DNA of 64,000 nucleotides from Allomuricauda sp. CP2A. Its GTDB lineage: Bacteria; Bacteroidota; Bacteroidia; Flavobacteriales; Flavobacteriaceae. The stretch spans positions 1 to 64,000 of the forward strand of contig NZ_LXTT01000039.1 in NCBI RefSeq assembly GCF_001683915.1, read 5' to 3'. Under the pieces are notes generated by a model that made no database searches, was not told where the DNA came from, and saw only the letters and a program-made list of their open reading frames with translations. Both the position numbers and the translations under genes were made by a program. Below, piece by piece: positions 37,441 through 44,988 of this stretch (the first letter of the stretch is position 1; every line of letters starts with the position of its first letter).

Positions 37441-37794
37441 ATGAGTACATTGAGAAACAAAGTGCAGTTGATCGGAAACGTGGGACAAGACCCTACCATC
37501 ACAGACCTTGACAAAGGCAAGCGAGTGGCACGGTTCACCATGGCCACCAACGAACATTACAAGAACTCCGAAGGGGAACGGGTGACCAATACCGAATGGC
37601 ATACCGTGATCGGTTGGGGCAAGTTGGCCGACATCATCGAAGGATTCGTGACCAAGGGCAAGGAAGTTGCCATCGAAGGGAAATTGACCTCCCGTTCCTA
37701 TGAGGACAAAGAGGGCAATAAAAAGTATGTGACCGAAGTAGTGGCCAGTGAGATCCTATTGTTGGGCGGTGGTGATAACAATACCACTGAGTAA
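37441..37794 (+). CDS. ssb: Single-stranded DNA-binding protein
   Basis: The start at 37441 gives MSTLRNKVQLIGNVGQDP, the standard SSB OB-fold N-terminus. ARFTMATNEHY, NTEWHTVIGWGKLADI and KGKEVAIEGKLTSRSYEDKEG follow. At 117 aa it lacks the long acidic tail of chromosomal SSB (ends LLGGGDNNTTE), as is common for SSBs on mobile elements. It sits with radC and mobilisation genes in the element backbone. Confidence 0.93.
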   Translation: MSTLRNKVQLIGNVGQDPTITDLDKGKRVARFTMATNEHYKNSEGERVTNTEWHTVIGWGKLADIIEGFVTKGKEVAIEGKLTSRSYEDKEGNKKYVTEVVASEILLLGGGDNNTTE

Positions 37795-37856
37795 GATGGA
37801 TAGGGGTGTCCAGTCTTTGGGCATCCCTTTCTTTTTTCATCATTAAAACATTTGAA

Positions 37857-38306
37857 ATGGAACACCGTGTCAATGAAATACAGATCAGTTATCGGGAAAA
37901 ACTCAGTACCTTGAAATCCCTGTCCGTGACCAACTCCAACGAGGTGGCGAACCTTTTGTTCCAAAATTGGGACAACAAGACCATAGGCCTGCACGAGACC
38001 TTTAAGATCGTGCTGCTCAACCAGTCCAACAAGGTCAAGGGCATTTATCCGCTCTCCCATGGGGGCATCACGGGAACCTTGGTGGATGTGCGCATCCTTT
38101 TTGCCATAACCCTAAAGACCCTTTCGGTGGGGATCATCCTCGCCCATAACCACCCCTCTGGGCAGCTAAAGGCCAGTTATCAGGACAAACAATTGACCCA
38201 AAAGATCAAAGCGGCGGCCCAGCTCTTTGACATCAAAGTGTTGGATCATATCATCCTTGCCCCTGATGGACGCTACTACAGTTTTGCAGATAATGAGATT
38301 CTATAA
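37857..38306 (+). CDS. radC: RadC-like JAB-domain protein
   Basis: The JAB/MPN metal-binding motif ILAHNHPSGQLKASYQD is present with an upstream Glu. The N-terminal helix-hairpin-helix domain of chromosomal RadC is missing, giving the short form (149 aa) usual in Bacteroidota integrative elements. Its role in those elements is unknown. The start at 37857 (MEHRVNEIQISYREKL) is preferred to the longer frame. Confidence 0.88.
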   Translation: MEHRVNEIQISYREKLSTLKSLSVTNSNEVANLLFQNWDNKTIGLHETFKIVLLNQSNKVKGIYPLSHGGITGTLVDVRILFAITLKTLSVGIILAHNHPSGQLKASYQDKQLTQKIKAAAQLFDIKVLDHIILAPDGRYYSFADNEIL

Positions 38307-38316
38307 TGCAATAAGC

Positions 38317-38421
38317 ATGGAAGCAGATACAGAGATGACCGAATTTGAGGAATGGTTGGAAGTACAAAACGACCCTAGGTAATATCCCGATGGGTTCGAT
38401 CCAAGCCTTTATGATCTGTGA
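38317..38421 (+). pseudogene. Small element gene split by an in-frame stop
   Basis: The frame reads MEADTEMTEFEEWLEVQNDPR, then TAA, then YPDGFDPSLYDL and a TGA, all in phase. The TAA stands where a Tyr codon (TAT) would continue the protein. An intact product would be 34 aa. The function is unknown, and the similarity to other small element-borne acidic proteins is my impression. Confidence 0.5.
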
Positions 38422-38447
38422 ACAATGAACTATCCAAAATTTGAATA

Positions 38448-38664
38448 ATGATCTATTTGAACTTTACAAACCTTGATAATGAAACCCAGGAACGATTGCT
38501 TTCCGTATCCAAAGAAGATGTGGAAAGCCGTTCCGGGACCGAATTGCACCAATTTGCCCAAGCCCATGATAAGGACTATGAAGCCCTCTTGGGCCTGCCC
38601 TGAGCGGAGTCGAAGGGAAGCCATGCGAAATCTATACAATTATGATTTTGTATTCAATATGTAA
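38448..38664 (+). pseudogene. Small element gene interrupted by a short PERSRR-type repeat
   Basis: The frame MIYLNFTNLDNETQERLLSV runs to DYEALLG and stops at TGA (38601). The next frame continues the same small protein as EAMRNLYNYDFVFNM, ending at 38664. The junction holds GCCCTGAGCGGAGTCGAAGG, a short palindromic repeat widely scattered in bacterial genomes; read in the other frame it gives CPERSRR. Without about 25-28 bases the halves join into a protein of about 63 aa. Confidence 0.6.
38597..38616. repeat. REP-like short repeat inside a small gene
   Basis: The word GCCCTGAGCGGAGTCGAAGG is the scattered element whose translation gives the familiar PERSRR/PEQSRR artefacts. Here it shifts the frame of the host ORF by +1. 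Confidence 0.6.
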
Positions 38665-38804
38665 ACCACAAAACACACCATCGAAGCCCATCCATTATGA
38701 TGGGCTTTTTTTATGGGTTCATGGTTGGTTTTTCTATCTTTAAAGGGTTGGTTTACAACAGAATTTAAGTACGGGTTATGCTTTGATTCGCAGTTGCGAA
38801 ACGG

Positions 38805-38847
38805 TTTGACTTTCCTTATGTCCGTACCCATCGATTTGACTTTCAAA
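38805..38847 (+). repeat. Paired TTTGACTTTC motifs, also found upstream of the integrase
   Basis: TTTGACTTTC occurs at 38805-38814 and 38834-38843. The second lies in CGATTTGACTTTCAAA (38832-38847), identical to 13906-13921 upstream of the integrase, where a partner copy lies at 13892-13901. Both ends of the element therefore carry the same double motif ahead of a key gene. Confidence 0.6.
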
Positions 38848-38884
38848 GAACAGGCAACTGACCCTTGGGTCATGTTGTGCGATA

Positions 38885-39073
38885 CGATTTTGTCCCTGCG
38901 GGACAAATCGGAGAAGCAAGAGGGTAGCACGCTCGCGCGTCCTACCGATCATAGTGGCTCCGCAAGGCCCCTGTTTATGGGGGTTTGGGGTATTTTAAAA
39001 AATAGGGCCCTTGGCGTTTTTAGCGTAAAAATGCGCTGGGCCCAATAAAACCAAGGAATTTTTAAGCTAAAAA
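38885..39073 (+). promoter_or_regulatory. Candidate oriT/relaxosome region upstream of the mobilisation genes
   Basis: Several inverted repeats are packed here. A near-perfect CGATTTTGTCCC/GGGACAAATCG hairpin (38885-38910) comes first. GGGCCC boxes at 39005-39010 and 39038-39043 follow. Two related near-palindromes are TTTTTAGCGTAAAAA (39017-39031) and TTTTTAAGCTAAAAA (39059-39073), the second touching the bfmA start codon. Position and structure fit an origin of transfer or an autoregulatory operator. No nic site can be named. Confidence 0.45.
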
Positions 39074-39657
39074 TGGATAAGGGATACGAAAAGGAAGCAT
39101 TTCGGACCGTGTGCATCAAAATATCGATACTCGCCAAGTTCAAAGGCTTTTCCAAACGGCAAGGGAAATCACATTCCATGACCCTCTTGGCCATGGTGGA
39201 GTTTTTTGAGCACAACGGGATCTCACCTGATGAGCGGATGCACGAGACCATCGCCAGTCTCAAATACCTGATCAAACACCGCTTTAATGCCATGATCGCC
39301 ATCATGCGCAGCATCGAAAAGGAACAGACCCTGCCCACGGTGAGCATGATCCAAGCCCTCTTTGAGCAGGAACTAGAATCCAATGACGATGAATGGGACA
39401 GCGATTTTGACTTTATCGAACAGCAATTGACCGAGACCAAGAAACCCTCGCAACCAGAACCCTTTGATGGGGAGGTCACCGTGCCCAAGATCCGTTATGA
39501 CCGCCTAGTGGAACAAATGGAGGAGCTCAAGGAGGATTTTAAATATGTGTTGGACCATGTGAGCCTGTTCCATAACCGATTCGGAAAGGACCATCTCAAA
39601 TTGGACCTCAATCCTGAGGCCATTGAAAAATACCGCACAAAACTTAAAAAACCATAA
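39073..39657 (+). CDS. BfmA/BtgA-family mobilisation protein
   Basis: This accessory mobilisation protein of Bacteroidota elements is thought to bind oriT with the relaxase. The N-terminal part (ICIKISILAKFKGFSKRQGKSHSMTLLAMVEFFEHNGISP) looks like a DNA-binding ribbon/helix region. The middle is helical (HETIASLKYLIKHRFNAMIAIMRSIEKEQTLP) and the end is an acidic coiled coil. Length 194 aa is typical. It ends 2 bases before the truncated relaxase gene. Confidence 0.85.
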   Translation: MDKGYEKEAFRTVCIKISILAKFKGFSKRQGKSHSMTLLAMVEFFEHNGISPDERMHETIASLKYLIKHRFNAMIAIMRSIEKEQTLPTVSMIQALFEQELESNDDEWDSDFDFIEQQLTETKKPSQPEPFDGEVTVPKIRYDRLVEQMEELKEDFKYVLDHVSLFHNRFGKDHLKLDLNPEAIEKYRTKLKKP

Positions 39658-39659
39658 AC

Positions 39660-39989
39660 ATGTACATCGCCATCACACGCCAACAACTGGGGGACAATTT
39701 TAAGGGCAGTGCTCGGGATTTTGTCAATTATCTCGGAAAGGAGAACGAAGGGAAGGAACCGGAACAGCAGGAAGGGTATTTCAACCAAGAAGAGAACAGC
39801 ATTGATGCCGAGCGGGTCATTGCAGAGATCGATGCCAATACCGCCAAGCTCAAAAAACGGGAGCCCAAGTTCTATTCCCTGGTGGTGAGTCCCTCCCAAA
39901 GGGAACTCCAGCATATCGGAAACGACCCGGAGAAATTACGGCGGTACACCCAGGAGGTCATGAAGAGCACACGGGAACCGAGTGCTTAA
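39660..39989 (+). pseudogene. DUF5712-type relaxase, truncated after 109 codons
   Basis: The frame starts MYIAITRQQLGDNFKGSARDFVNYLGKENEGK and continues to FYSLVVSPSQRELQHIGNDPEKLRRYTQEVMKST, the N-terminus of DUF5712 mobilisation relaxases. It then ends in REPSA and a stop. Full proteins of this family are about three times longer and carry a later His-rich metal site (HVHVIVSRKD-type), absent here. The element has lost its transfer functions at this point. Confidence 0.75.
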
Positions 39990-40394
39990 GATCATAAAAT
40001 AGGACACATGCACGGTTATTTGCCTGTTAGAATTTGATAGCTGGCTTCTACACGCTGTAGGAACAATTTAAGGAGAAGTTTAGGATAGGTTATATCATAA
40101 ACATAACGGCCTTTGACCCATCCTTGAATGGACGGGTTCGTCTTTACCGTGATATTTTGGTTGCCAAAGGGATACGTTCGCGGGAGACCGTTGGGATGAC
40201 CTATCGTGCAATCCTTATGCTTTCAGTGTACCTGCTTTTTGGCCACCTTAATCGCCTTGATCCTTTTTGCAATGGTAAATAAATTTAGAGCAATGGGAAA
40301 ACCTATCAGGGCCAGGGCGTCTTCGGAAGGTTGATGGGACCGTGTGTTGGTACGATTATTAAACACGTTTAAGAGAAATGGGACCGGATACCCC
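39990..40394. other. Intergenic scar right of the truncated relaxase
   Basis: No supported gene. No copy of the tRNA-Pro 3' end was found here by eye, so this is a deletion or recombination junction rather than a demonstrated attR. An open stretch (about 40060-40220, plus strand) lacks a start codon and is unrecognised. Confidence 0.4.
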
Positions 40395-40402
40395 TAACTT
40401 TG
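40395..40402 (+). promoter_or_regulatory. -7 element of the ndh promoter
   Basis: TAACTTTG matches TAnnTTTG exactly, 16 bases before the ATG. A convincing -33 TTG at the right spacing is not seen. Confidence 0.45.
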
Positions 40403-40418
40403 AAGAAAAGTTGATGTT

Positions 40419-41699
40419 ATGGATGGTAAGCAAAGTGTCATTGTCATCGGAGGTGGTTTCGCAGGACTTGAATTGATCAAGGGATTGGGTAACTCCAGAA
40501 AATATGAAGTCATATTGGTGGATGTGAACAACTATAATTTTTTTCCTCCGCTGATATATCAGGTTTCTACCGGTTTCATGGAGCCATCCGCTATTAGCTA
40601 CCCCTTCCGTAGGATCCTCCGAAAAAGGGAAAGTGTCCGCTTTCGGTTGGGCAGTCTGGAAAGGGTCGTGCCCGAAGAGAACAAAGTCATTTTGAGCAAT
40701 GGGGAGCTGGCCTATGATATTCTGGTGATGGCCACCGGAGCGGAAAGCAATTTTTTTGGCAATAAAAACATTGAAAGGTACAGCCTTCCGATGAAGACCA
40801 TAAGTGATGCCCTTTCCCTACGGAACACCATATTGGCCCGGTTGGACCGGGCCACCCGTCTCCCCAATATAGAGGACCGAAAACATTTGTTGACCTTTGT
40901 GATCGCCGGTGCAGGCCCTACCGGAGTGGAACTGTCAGGGATCTTGGCGGAGATGAGCACCTCCATCTTGAAGAAGGACTATCCTGAACTGGGCCAAGAG
41001 GACCTCGGGGGGATATATCTGATCGATGGCCAGGATGCCGTATTGGCCGCCATGTCACCAAAATCCCAGGCCTATACGTTCAAAAAGCTGAAACGGTACG
41101 GGGTGGAGATCAAACTGAACACTTTTGTCAAGGACTTTGATAATGAAAAGGTCCAGTTGTCCGATGGGACCGAGATTCGGACCAAAAACCTTATTTGGGC
41201 CGCAGGGGTCTCCGCCAAGACCTTTGAGGGGTTCCATAAAGAGAGTTTTGGAAAAGGTAATCGATTAAGAACAAATGCCCATAATAGGGTGGAGGGCTAT
41301 GATACTATTTATGCCCTCGGGGACTGTGCCCTGGTATCCGGGGATGATGCCTATCCCAACGGGCATCCACAATTGGCACAACCGGCTTTGCAACAAGCGC
41401 GGAATCTCGCCAAGAACTTGGAAGGAAAGCATGGAAGTTGGAAGGCTTTCAGGTATAAGGACAAGGGATCTCTGGCCATTATTGGTAGGAATAAAGCGGT
41501 ATTGGACCTTCCCGGGCAGAACTATTTTGTGAAAGGATTTCCGGCATGGCTCATCTGGATTTTTGTCCATATCATGGGCCTGGTCAATTTTAAGAACAGG
41601 ACACGGGCATTATTTAATTGGATCGGTTATTATATCTATAGGGACCAATATTTCAGAATGATCATTAAGCCCAAGGAACGGGAAAACAAAAGCTTTTGA
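40419..41699 (+). CDS. ndh: Type II NADH:quinone oxidoreductase (NDH-2)
   Basis: This single-subunit, non-proton-pumping NADH dehydrogenase sits on the inner face of the membrane. It has two Rossmann motifs: VIVIGGGFAGLELIKGL at the N-terminus (FAD) and FVIAGAGPTGVELSGILAEM near residue 165 (NADH). The family motif YALGDCA is near residue 300. The C-terminal amphipathic/hydrophobic segment (FPAWLIWIFVHIMGLVNFKNR) is the membrane anchor. Length 426 aa is normal. It converges with the ClC gene. Confidence 0.94.
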   Translation: MDGKQSVIVIGGGFAGLELIKGLGNSRKYEVILVDVNNYNFFPPLIYQVSTGFMEPSAISYPFRRILRKRESVRFRLGSLERVVPEENKVILSNGELAYDILVMATGAESNFFGNKNIERYSLPMKTISDALSLRNTILARLDRATRLPNIEDRKHLLTFVIAGAGPTGVELSGILAEMSTSILKKDYPELGQEDLGGIYLIDGQDAVLAAMSPKSQAYTFKKLKRYGVEIKLNTFVKDFDNEKVQLSDGTEIRTKNLIWAAGVSAKTFEGFHKESFGKGNRLRTNAHNRVEGYDTIYALGDCALVSGDDAYPNGHPQLAQPALQQARNLAKNLEGKHGSWKAFRYKDKGSLAIIGRNKAVLDLPGQNYFVKGFPAWLIWIFVHIMGLVNFKNRTRALFNWIGYYIYRDQYFRMIIKPKERENKSF

Positions 41700-41788
41700 G
41701 CAATATCCGAAAAGGAATTTTATATGATCCGACCCCGTTCAAGGTAAACCACTTTGGGGAACGTTTCAAAAAATTGGATAGAATGCGC

Positions 41789-43057
41789 CTATTCCCTTTC
41801 CATTTGGGAACCGATAAAAGGAATTCTCGGGGCGAGGAAATAGCCGGTCAGACTGGCGAACAAAATGGGAATGAAATGCCCGAAGCCTGTCAAGGTGGCC
41901 AATAATATGGTCGTGCTCATGGGCGTTCTGGTCACACAGGCGTTGATGGCCGCCATGCAGCTCACAATGGCCAAATTGAGCTTGATCTCCGGAAACAGTT
42001 GGTGGGCTATCAGGCCCAAGGTCGCCCCCACAAAAAATAAAGGAATGATAAATCCGCCCCTCCAACCCGAAGTGACCGTTACGGAGATGGCGATAATTTT
42101 AAAGGCCAAAACCAAAAACAATACGGAAAGGGAGTAATCACTGGTCAATAACCTGCTTATTTCGTGATGACCAAAGTATCGTGTAATGGGAAGATAATAA
42201 GCGATGATTCCCAGCATGATCCCACCGATGAGTGTTTTGATATAAATGGGAAGGGGGCGTCTTTCAAACAGGGTCTTGAAAAATTTGGTCACAAAAATGA
42301 AGACCCATCCAAAAAAGGCCCCGATCATGGCAAATAGGACAGCATAACCAAAATCAAAAACCCCCGAATATTCATAGGATGAAAGATCCCATATCGGACC
42401 GAGCCCCAAATGGATGATCAATGCGAACACCAAATAACTGAAACAACTGGACACAAAGGCGGGAATAATGGCCTTGTAATACTCCACCGCATGTTTGTGG
42501 TGGAGAATCTCCAATGCAAATAGACTGCCCCCCAACGGGGCTCCGAACAGTGCAGTAAAACCCGAAGCCATCCCAGCGATACTGAGGGATCTTAGTTCCT
42601 CCCCCTTGAGACGGAACAGTTTTCCTATCCAAGTGCCCGTTGAACCTGTCACCTGTACCAAAGGCGCCTCAGGACCTAAACTGCCACCGGATGCCACGCA
42701 CAATAAGGATGAGAGAATCATGGACGGATTGTTCTTCGGATTGAGCTTTCCCTTGTTGAAACGGATGTTGTTCACGATCAGATGTATCTCACCGGGATCC
42801 CCTATGAAATGTATGGTCAAACCGGCCAATAGCCCCGAGATGCCCATTAATGGAATCACCTGCCATCCCGTAAAAAAAGCCAGTTCATGGGTCAGAAACT
42901 GTAGGACAATCCAATAGATTCCGGCAGTCATGCCACCGACCAATCCGAGAAAGGCCCATAACAAAAAGGTCCGGCTAAAGACAAATGGGTTAAACCGTAC
43001 AGGTTGATCCAAGATGTTCAAATACGTCACCAATTTTCTTTTCTGTCTTAACTTCAC
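41789..43057 (-). CDS. ClC-family chloride channel or H+/Cl- antiporter
   Basis: About ten membrane helices with the ClC selectivity motifs: GGSLGPEAPLVQ (GSGIP/GKEGP region with the gating Glu), GFTALFGAPLGGSLFALE, and GWRGGFIIPLFFVGATLG. The gating Glu in GPEAP suggests gated or coupled transport. No CBS domains. Length 422 aa is normal for short bacterial ClC. It is divergent from the LysR gene. Confidence 0.92.
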   Translation of the reverse strand: MKLRQKRKLVTYLNILDQPVRFNPFVFSRTFLLWAFLGLVGGMTAGIYWIVLQFLTHELAFFTGWQVIPLMGISGLLAGLTIHFIGDPGEIHLIVNNIRFNKGKLNPKNNPSMILSSLLCVASGGSLGPEAPLVQVTGSTGTWIGKLFRLKGEELRSLSIAGMASGFTALFGAPLGGSLFALEILHHKHAVEYYKAIIPAFVSSCFSYLVFALIIHLGLGPIWDLSSYEYSGVFDFGYAVLFAMIGAFFGWVFIFVTKFFKTLFERRPLPIYIKTLIGGIMLGIIAYYLPITRYFGHHEISRLLTSDYSLSVLFLVLAFKIIAISVTVTSGWRGGFIIPLFFVGATLGLIAHQLFPEIKLNLAIVSCMAAINACVTRTPMSTTILLATLTGFGHFIPILFASLTGYFLAPRIPFIGSQMERE

Positions 43058-43420
43058 TTGATGGCTATTTTTTAAGTGGACAGGGTAATCGATTCCCTTG
43101 GGCTAAAATAATGGTCTTGCAGTTTATTACCTAGTACTTTCAAAGTTCCATGTGTAAGCAACTCCTTGACCCCTTTGTGCAATATTATCATATTCTCGCC
43201 ACACCACGATAAACTCCATGGTCGGAAACAGATTCCCTTTTATGTCCAGCTCCCTGGTCCAGCATCCGCATATCAAGAAGACCAGTGGGTTGGGCAAGGC
43301 AATCCGTGATCTACCATAAAAATCATCCAACTATATTTTATGGAAACCATTGAATATTTTCATGCAATTTTCAGGGTTTCCCCCTGGATAGGGTTTAATT
43401 TTGGGCAGAAGAGTTGTGAA
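43058..43420. other. Divergent intergenic region, clc / metR-like gene
   Basis: No supported gene. A 67-codon minus-strand frame (43127-43330) matches nothing known. This is where the LysR regulator would bind, but I found no convincing T-N11-A palindrome by eye. Confidence 0.35.
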
Positions 43421-44317
43421 ATGGAAATCAGATACTTGAGATTGATAAAGGCGATTGTGGAAGAAGGGGGGATAACCCGCGCCATGGATGTGCTCCATCT
43501 GTCCCAAAGTGCCCTGAGCTATCAATTGAAGGAAGCAGAACTCCAAGTTGGCACACAATTGTTTTACCGCCGGAACAAGAAGCTCATTTTGACCCCTGTG
43601 GGCAAAAAGCTGTACAACAGTGCGATTAAAATACTTGCCGAGGTGGACAGGACCGATGAGGAGATCAAACGAATGGTCAATGGGGAGAGTGGCGTCATCC
43701 GGGTAAGCACGGAATGCTATACCAGTTACCACTGGTTGCCCGCCGTTCTGAAAAAGTTCAATGGCGAGTTCCCGAACGTGAAAATTGAAATTGTCTTTGA
43801 GGCCACCCACCACCCAGTCGAGAATTTGGTCTCGGGTAACCTTGATATTGCCATCACCAGTAATCTGGAACAGACCGATCAGGTGGATTTTATAAAACTG
43901 TTCTCCGATGAGATGCTGGCCGTGGTGAGCAAGAGCCATCCCTGGGCAAAAAGATCGTTCATCGAGGCCGAGGATTTTCAGGATGTCGACCTGATCATAC
44001 ATTCACTGCCCTTGGAAACGGTATCCATTTTCAGATCGGAACTGATACCCAAGGGCATCAATCCAAAAAAGATTATCGTGCTGCCCCTGACCGAGGCCTC
44101 CATTGAATTGGTGAAGGCCAATCTGGGTGTGATCGTTATGGCCAATTGGGCCCTTGCGCCTTATTTGGACCAATCCATCAAGACCATCAAGGTAACCTCC
44201 AAAGGATTCCAACGCCAACAATATGTGGCTCGGATGAAGGATAGAAAGTACCCAATGTACTTTGATTACTTTATAAAATTTCTACGCGAGGAGATCAAAT
44301 TGGATGCCGAGTCTTAA
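43421..44317 (+). CDS. LysR-family transcriptional regulator (MetR-like)
   Basis: The ATG at 43421 starts MEIRYLRLIKAIVEEGGITRAMDVLHLSQSALSYQLKEAELQVG, a LysR winged helix-turn-helix; the longer frame adds a non-homologous 27 residues. The co-inducer domain (about 90-298) has the MetR-like opening IRVSTECYTSYHWLPAVLKKF. MetR activates methionine-synthesis genes with homocysteine as co-effector. Here it directly precedes the sulfur-assimilation genes on the same strand (35-base gap), so it is likely their regulator. Confidence 0.88.
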   Translation: MEIRYLRLIKAIVEEGGITRAMDVLHLSQSALSYQLKEAELQVGTQLFYRRNKKLILTPVGKKLYNSAIKILAEVDRTDEEIKRMVNGESGVIRVSTECYTSYHWLPAVLKKFNGEFPNVKIEIVFEATHHPVENLVSGNLDIAITSNLEQTDQVDFIKLFSDEMLAVVSKSHPWAKRSFIEAEDFQDVDLIIHSLPLETVSIFRSELIPKGINPKKIIVLPLTEASIELVKANLGVIVMANWALAPYLDQSIKTIKVTSKGFQRQQYVARMKDRKYPMYFDYFIKFLREEIKLDAES

Positions 44318-44352
44318 CGGCCGGCCCTATTAAAAACAATAAAAACAAAAAT

Positions 44353-44988
44353 ATGAGTTTAAAGATAGGAGACACTGCTCCTGATTTCAGTGCGGAAACA
44401 ACTTTGGGAAATATTAATTTTTATGATTGGACGAATGGACGTTGGGTCATTCTGTATTCACATCCTGCGGATTATACCCCCATTTGTACCACAGAATTGG
44501 GCCGCACCGCCCAACTGAAAGATGAATTTGAAAAAAGGAACACCTCGGTGTTGGCCCTTAGTGTGGATGATGTGGAATCCCATAAAGGATGGATAAAGGA
44601 CATCAATGAAACCGCCAATACCCAAGTGGAATTCCCGATTATAGCAGATTCGGACAAGACCATCGCGAATGCATACCAAATGATCCATGAAAATGCATCA
44701 AGTTCCGTTACGGTACGCACCGTGTATTTCATTGGACCCGATAAAAAAATAAAGGCGACCATAACCTATCCAGCATCCACTGGACGAAATTTTACAGAAA
44801 TCCTGAGGGTTTTGGACTCCCTTCAACTGACCTCCGAATTCAGTGTGGGGACCCCAGTGGATTGGGAAGACGGACAAGAGGTTGTAATATCCCCATCCGT
44901 GGGGAATGAGGAGATCCCAGAAAAATTCCCAAAAGGGCACCGTGAAGTGAAACCGTATTTGAGGTATACCCCGCAGCCGAATAAATGA
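44353..44988 (+). CDS. 1-Cys peroxiredoxin (Prx6 type)
   Basis: This thiol peroxidase reduces hydrogen and organic peroxides. The peroxidatic Cys is in SHPADYTPICTTELG, and the Arg of the catalytic triad is in SSVTVRTVYFIGPDKKI. The long C-terminal arm (VDWEDGQEVVISPSVGNEEIPEKFPKG) is the Prx6 signature. Length 211 aa is normal. The stop overlaps the cysJ start (ATGA), so peroxidase and sulfite reductase are translationally coupled. Confidence 0.94.
   Translation: MSLKIGDTAPDFSAETTLGNINFYDWTNGRWVILYSHPADYTPICTTELGRTAQLKDEFEKRNTSVLALSVDDVESHKGWIKDINETANTQVEFPIIADSDKTIANAYQMIHENASSSVTVRTVYFIGPDKKIKATITYPASTGRNFTEILRVLDSLQLTSEFSVGTPVDWEDGQEVVISPSVGNEEIPEKFPKGHREVKPYLRYTPQPNK

Noticed and set aside
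38473..38664. Frame containing CPERSRREAM
   Set aside because: PERSRR is the translation of a short scattered DNA repeat. Only its last 14 codons belong to a real gene, annotated here as a pseudogene.
40003..40394. attR copy of the tRNA-Pro 3' end in the gap after the relaxase
   Set aside because: I searched by eye for the T-arm/acceptor sequence and found none there.
43340..43420. Longer N-terminus for the LysR regulator
   Set aside because: The extra 27 residues do not resemble LysR proteins; the canonical start MEIRYLRLIKAI is at 43421.
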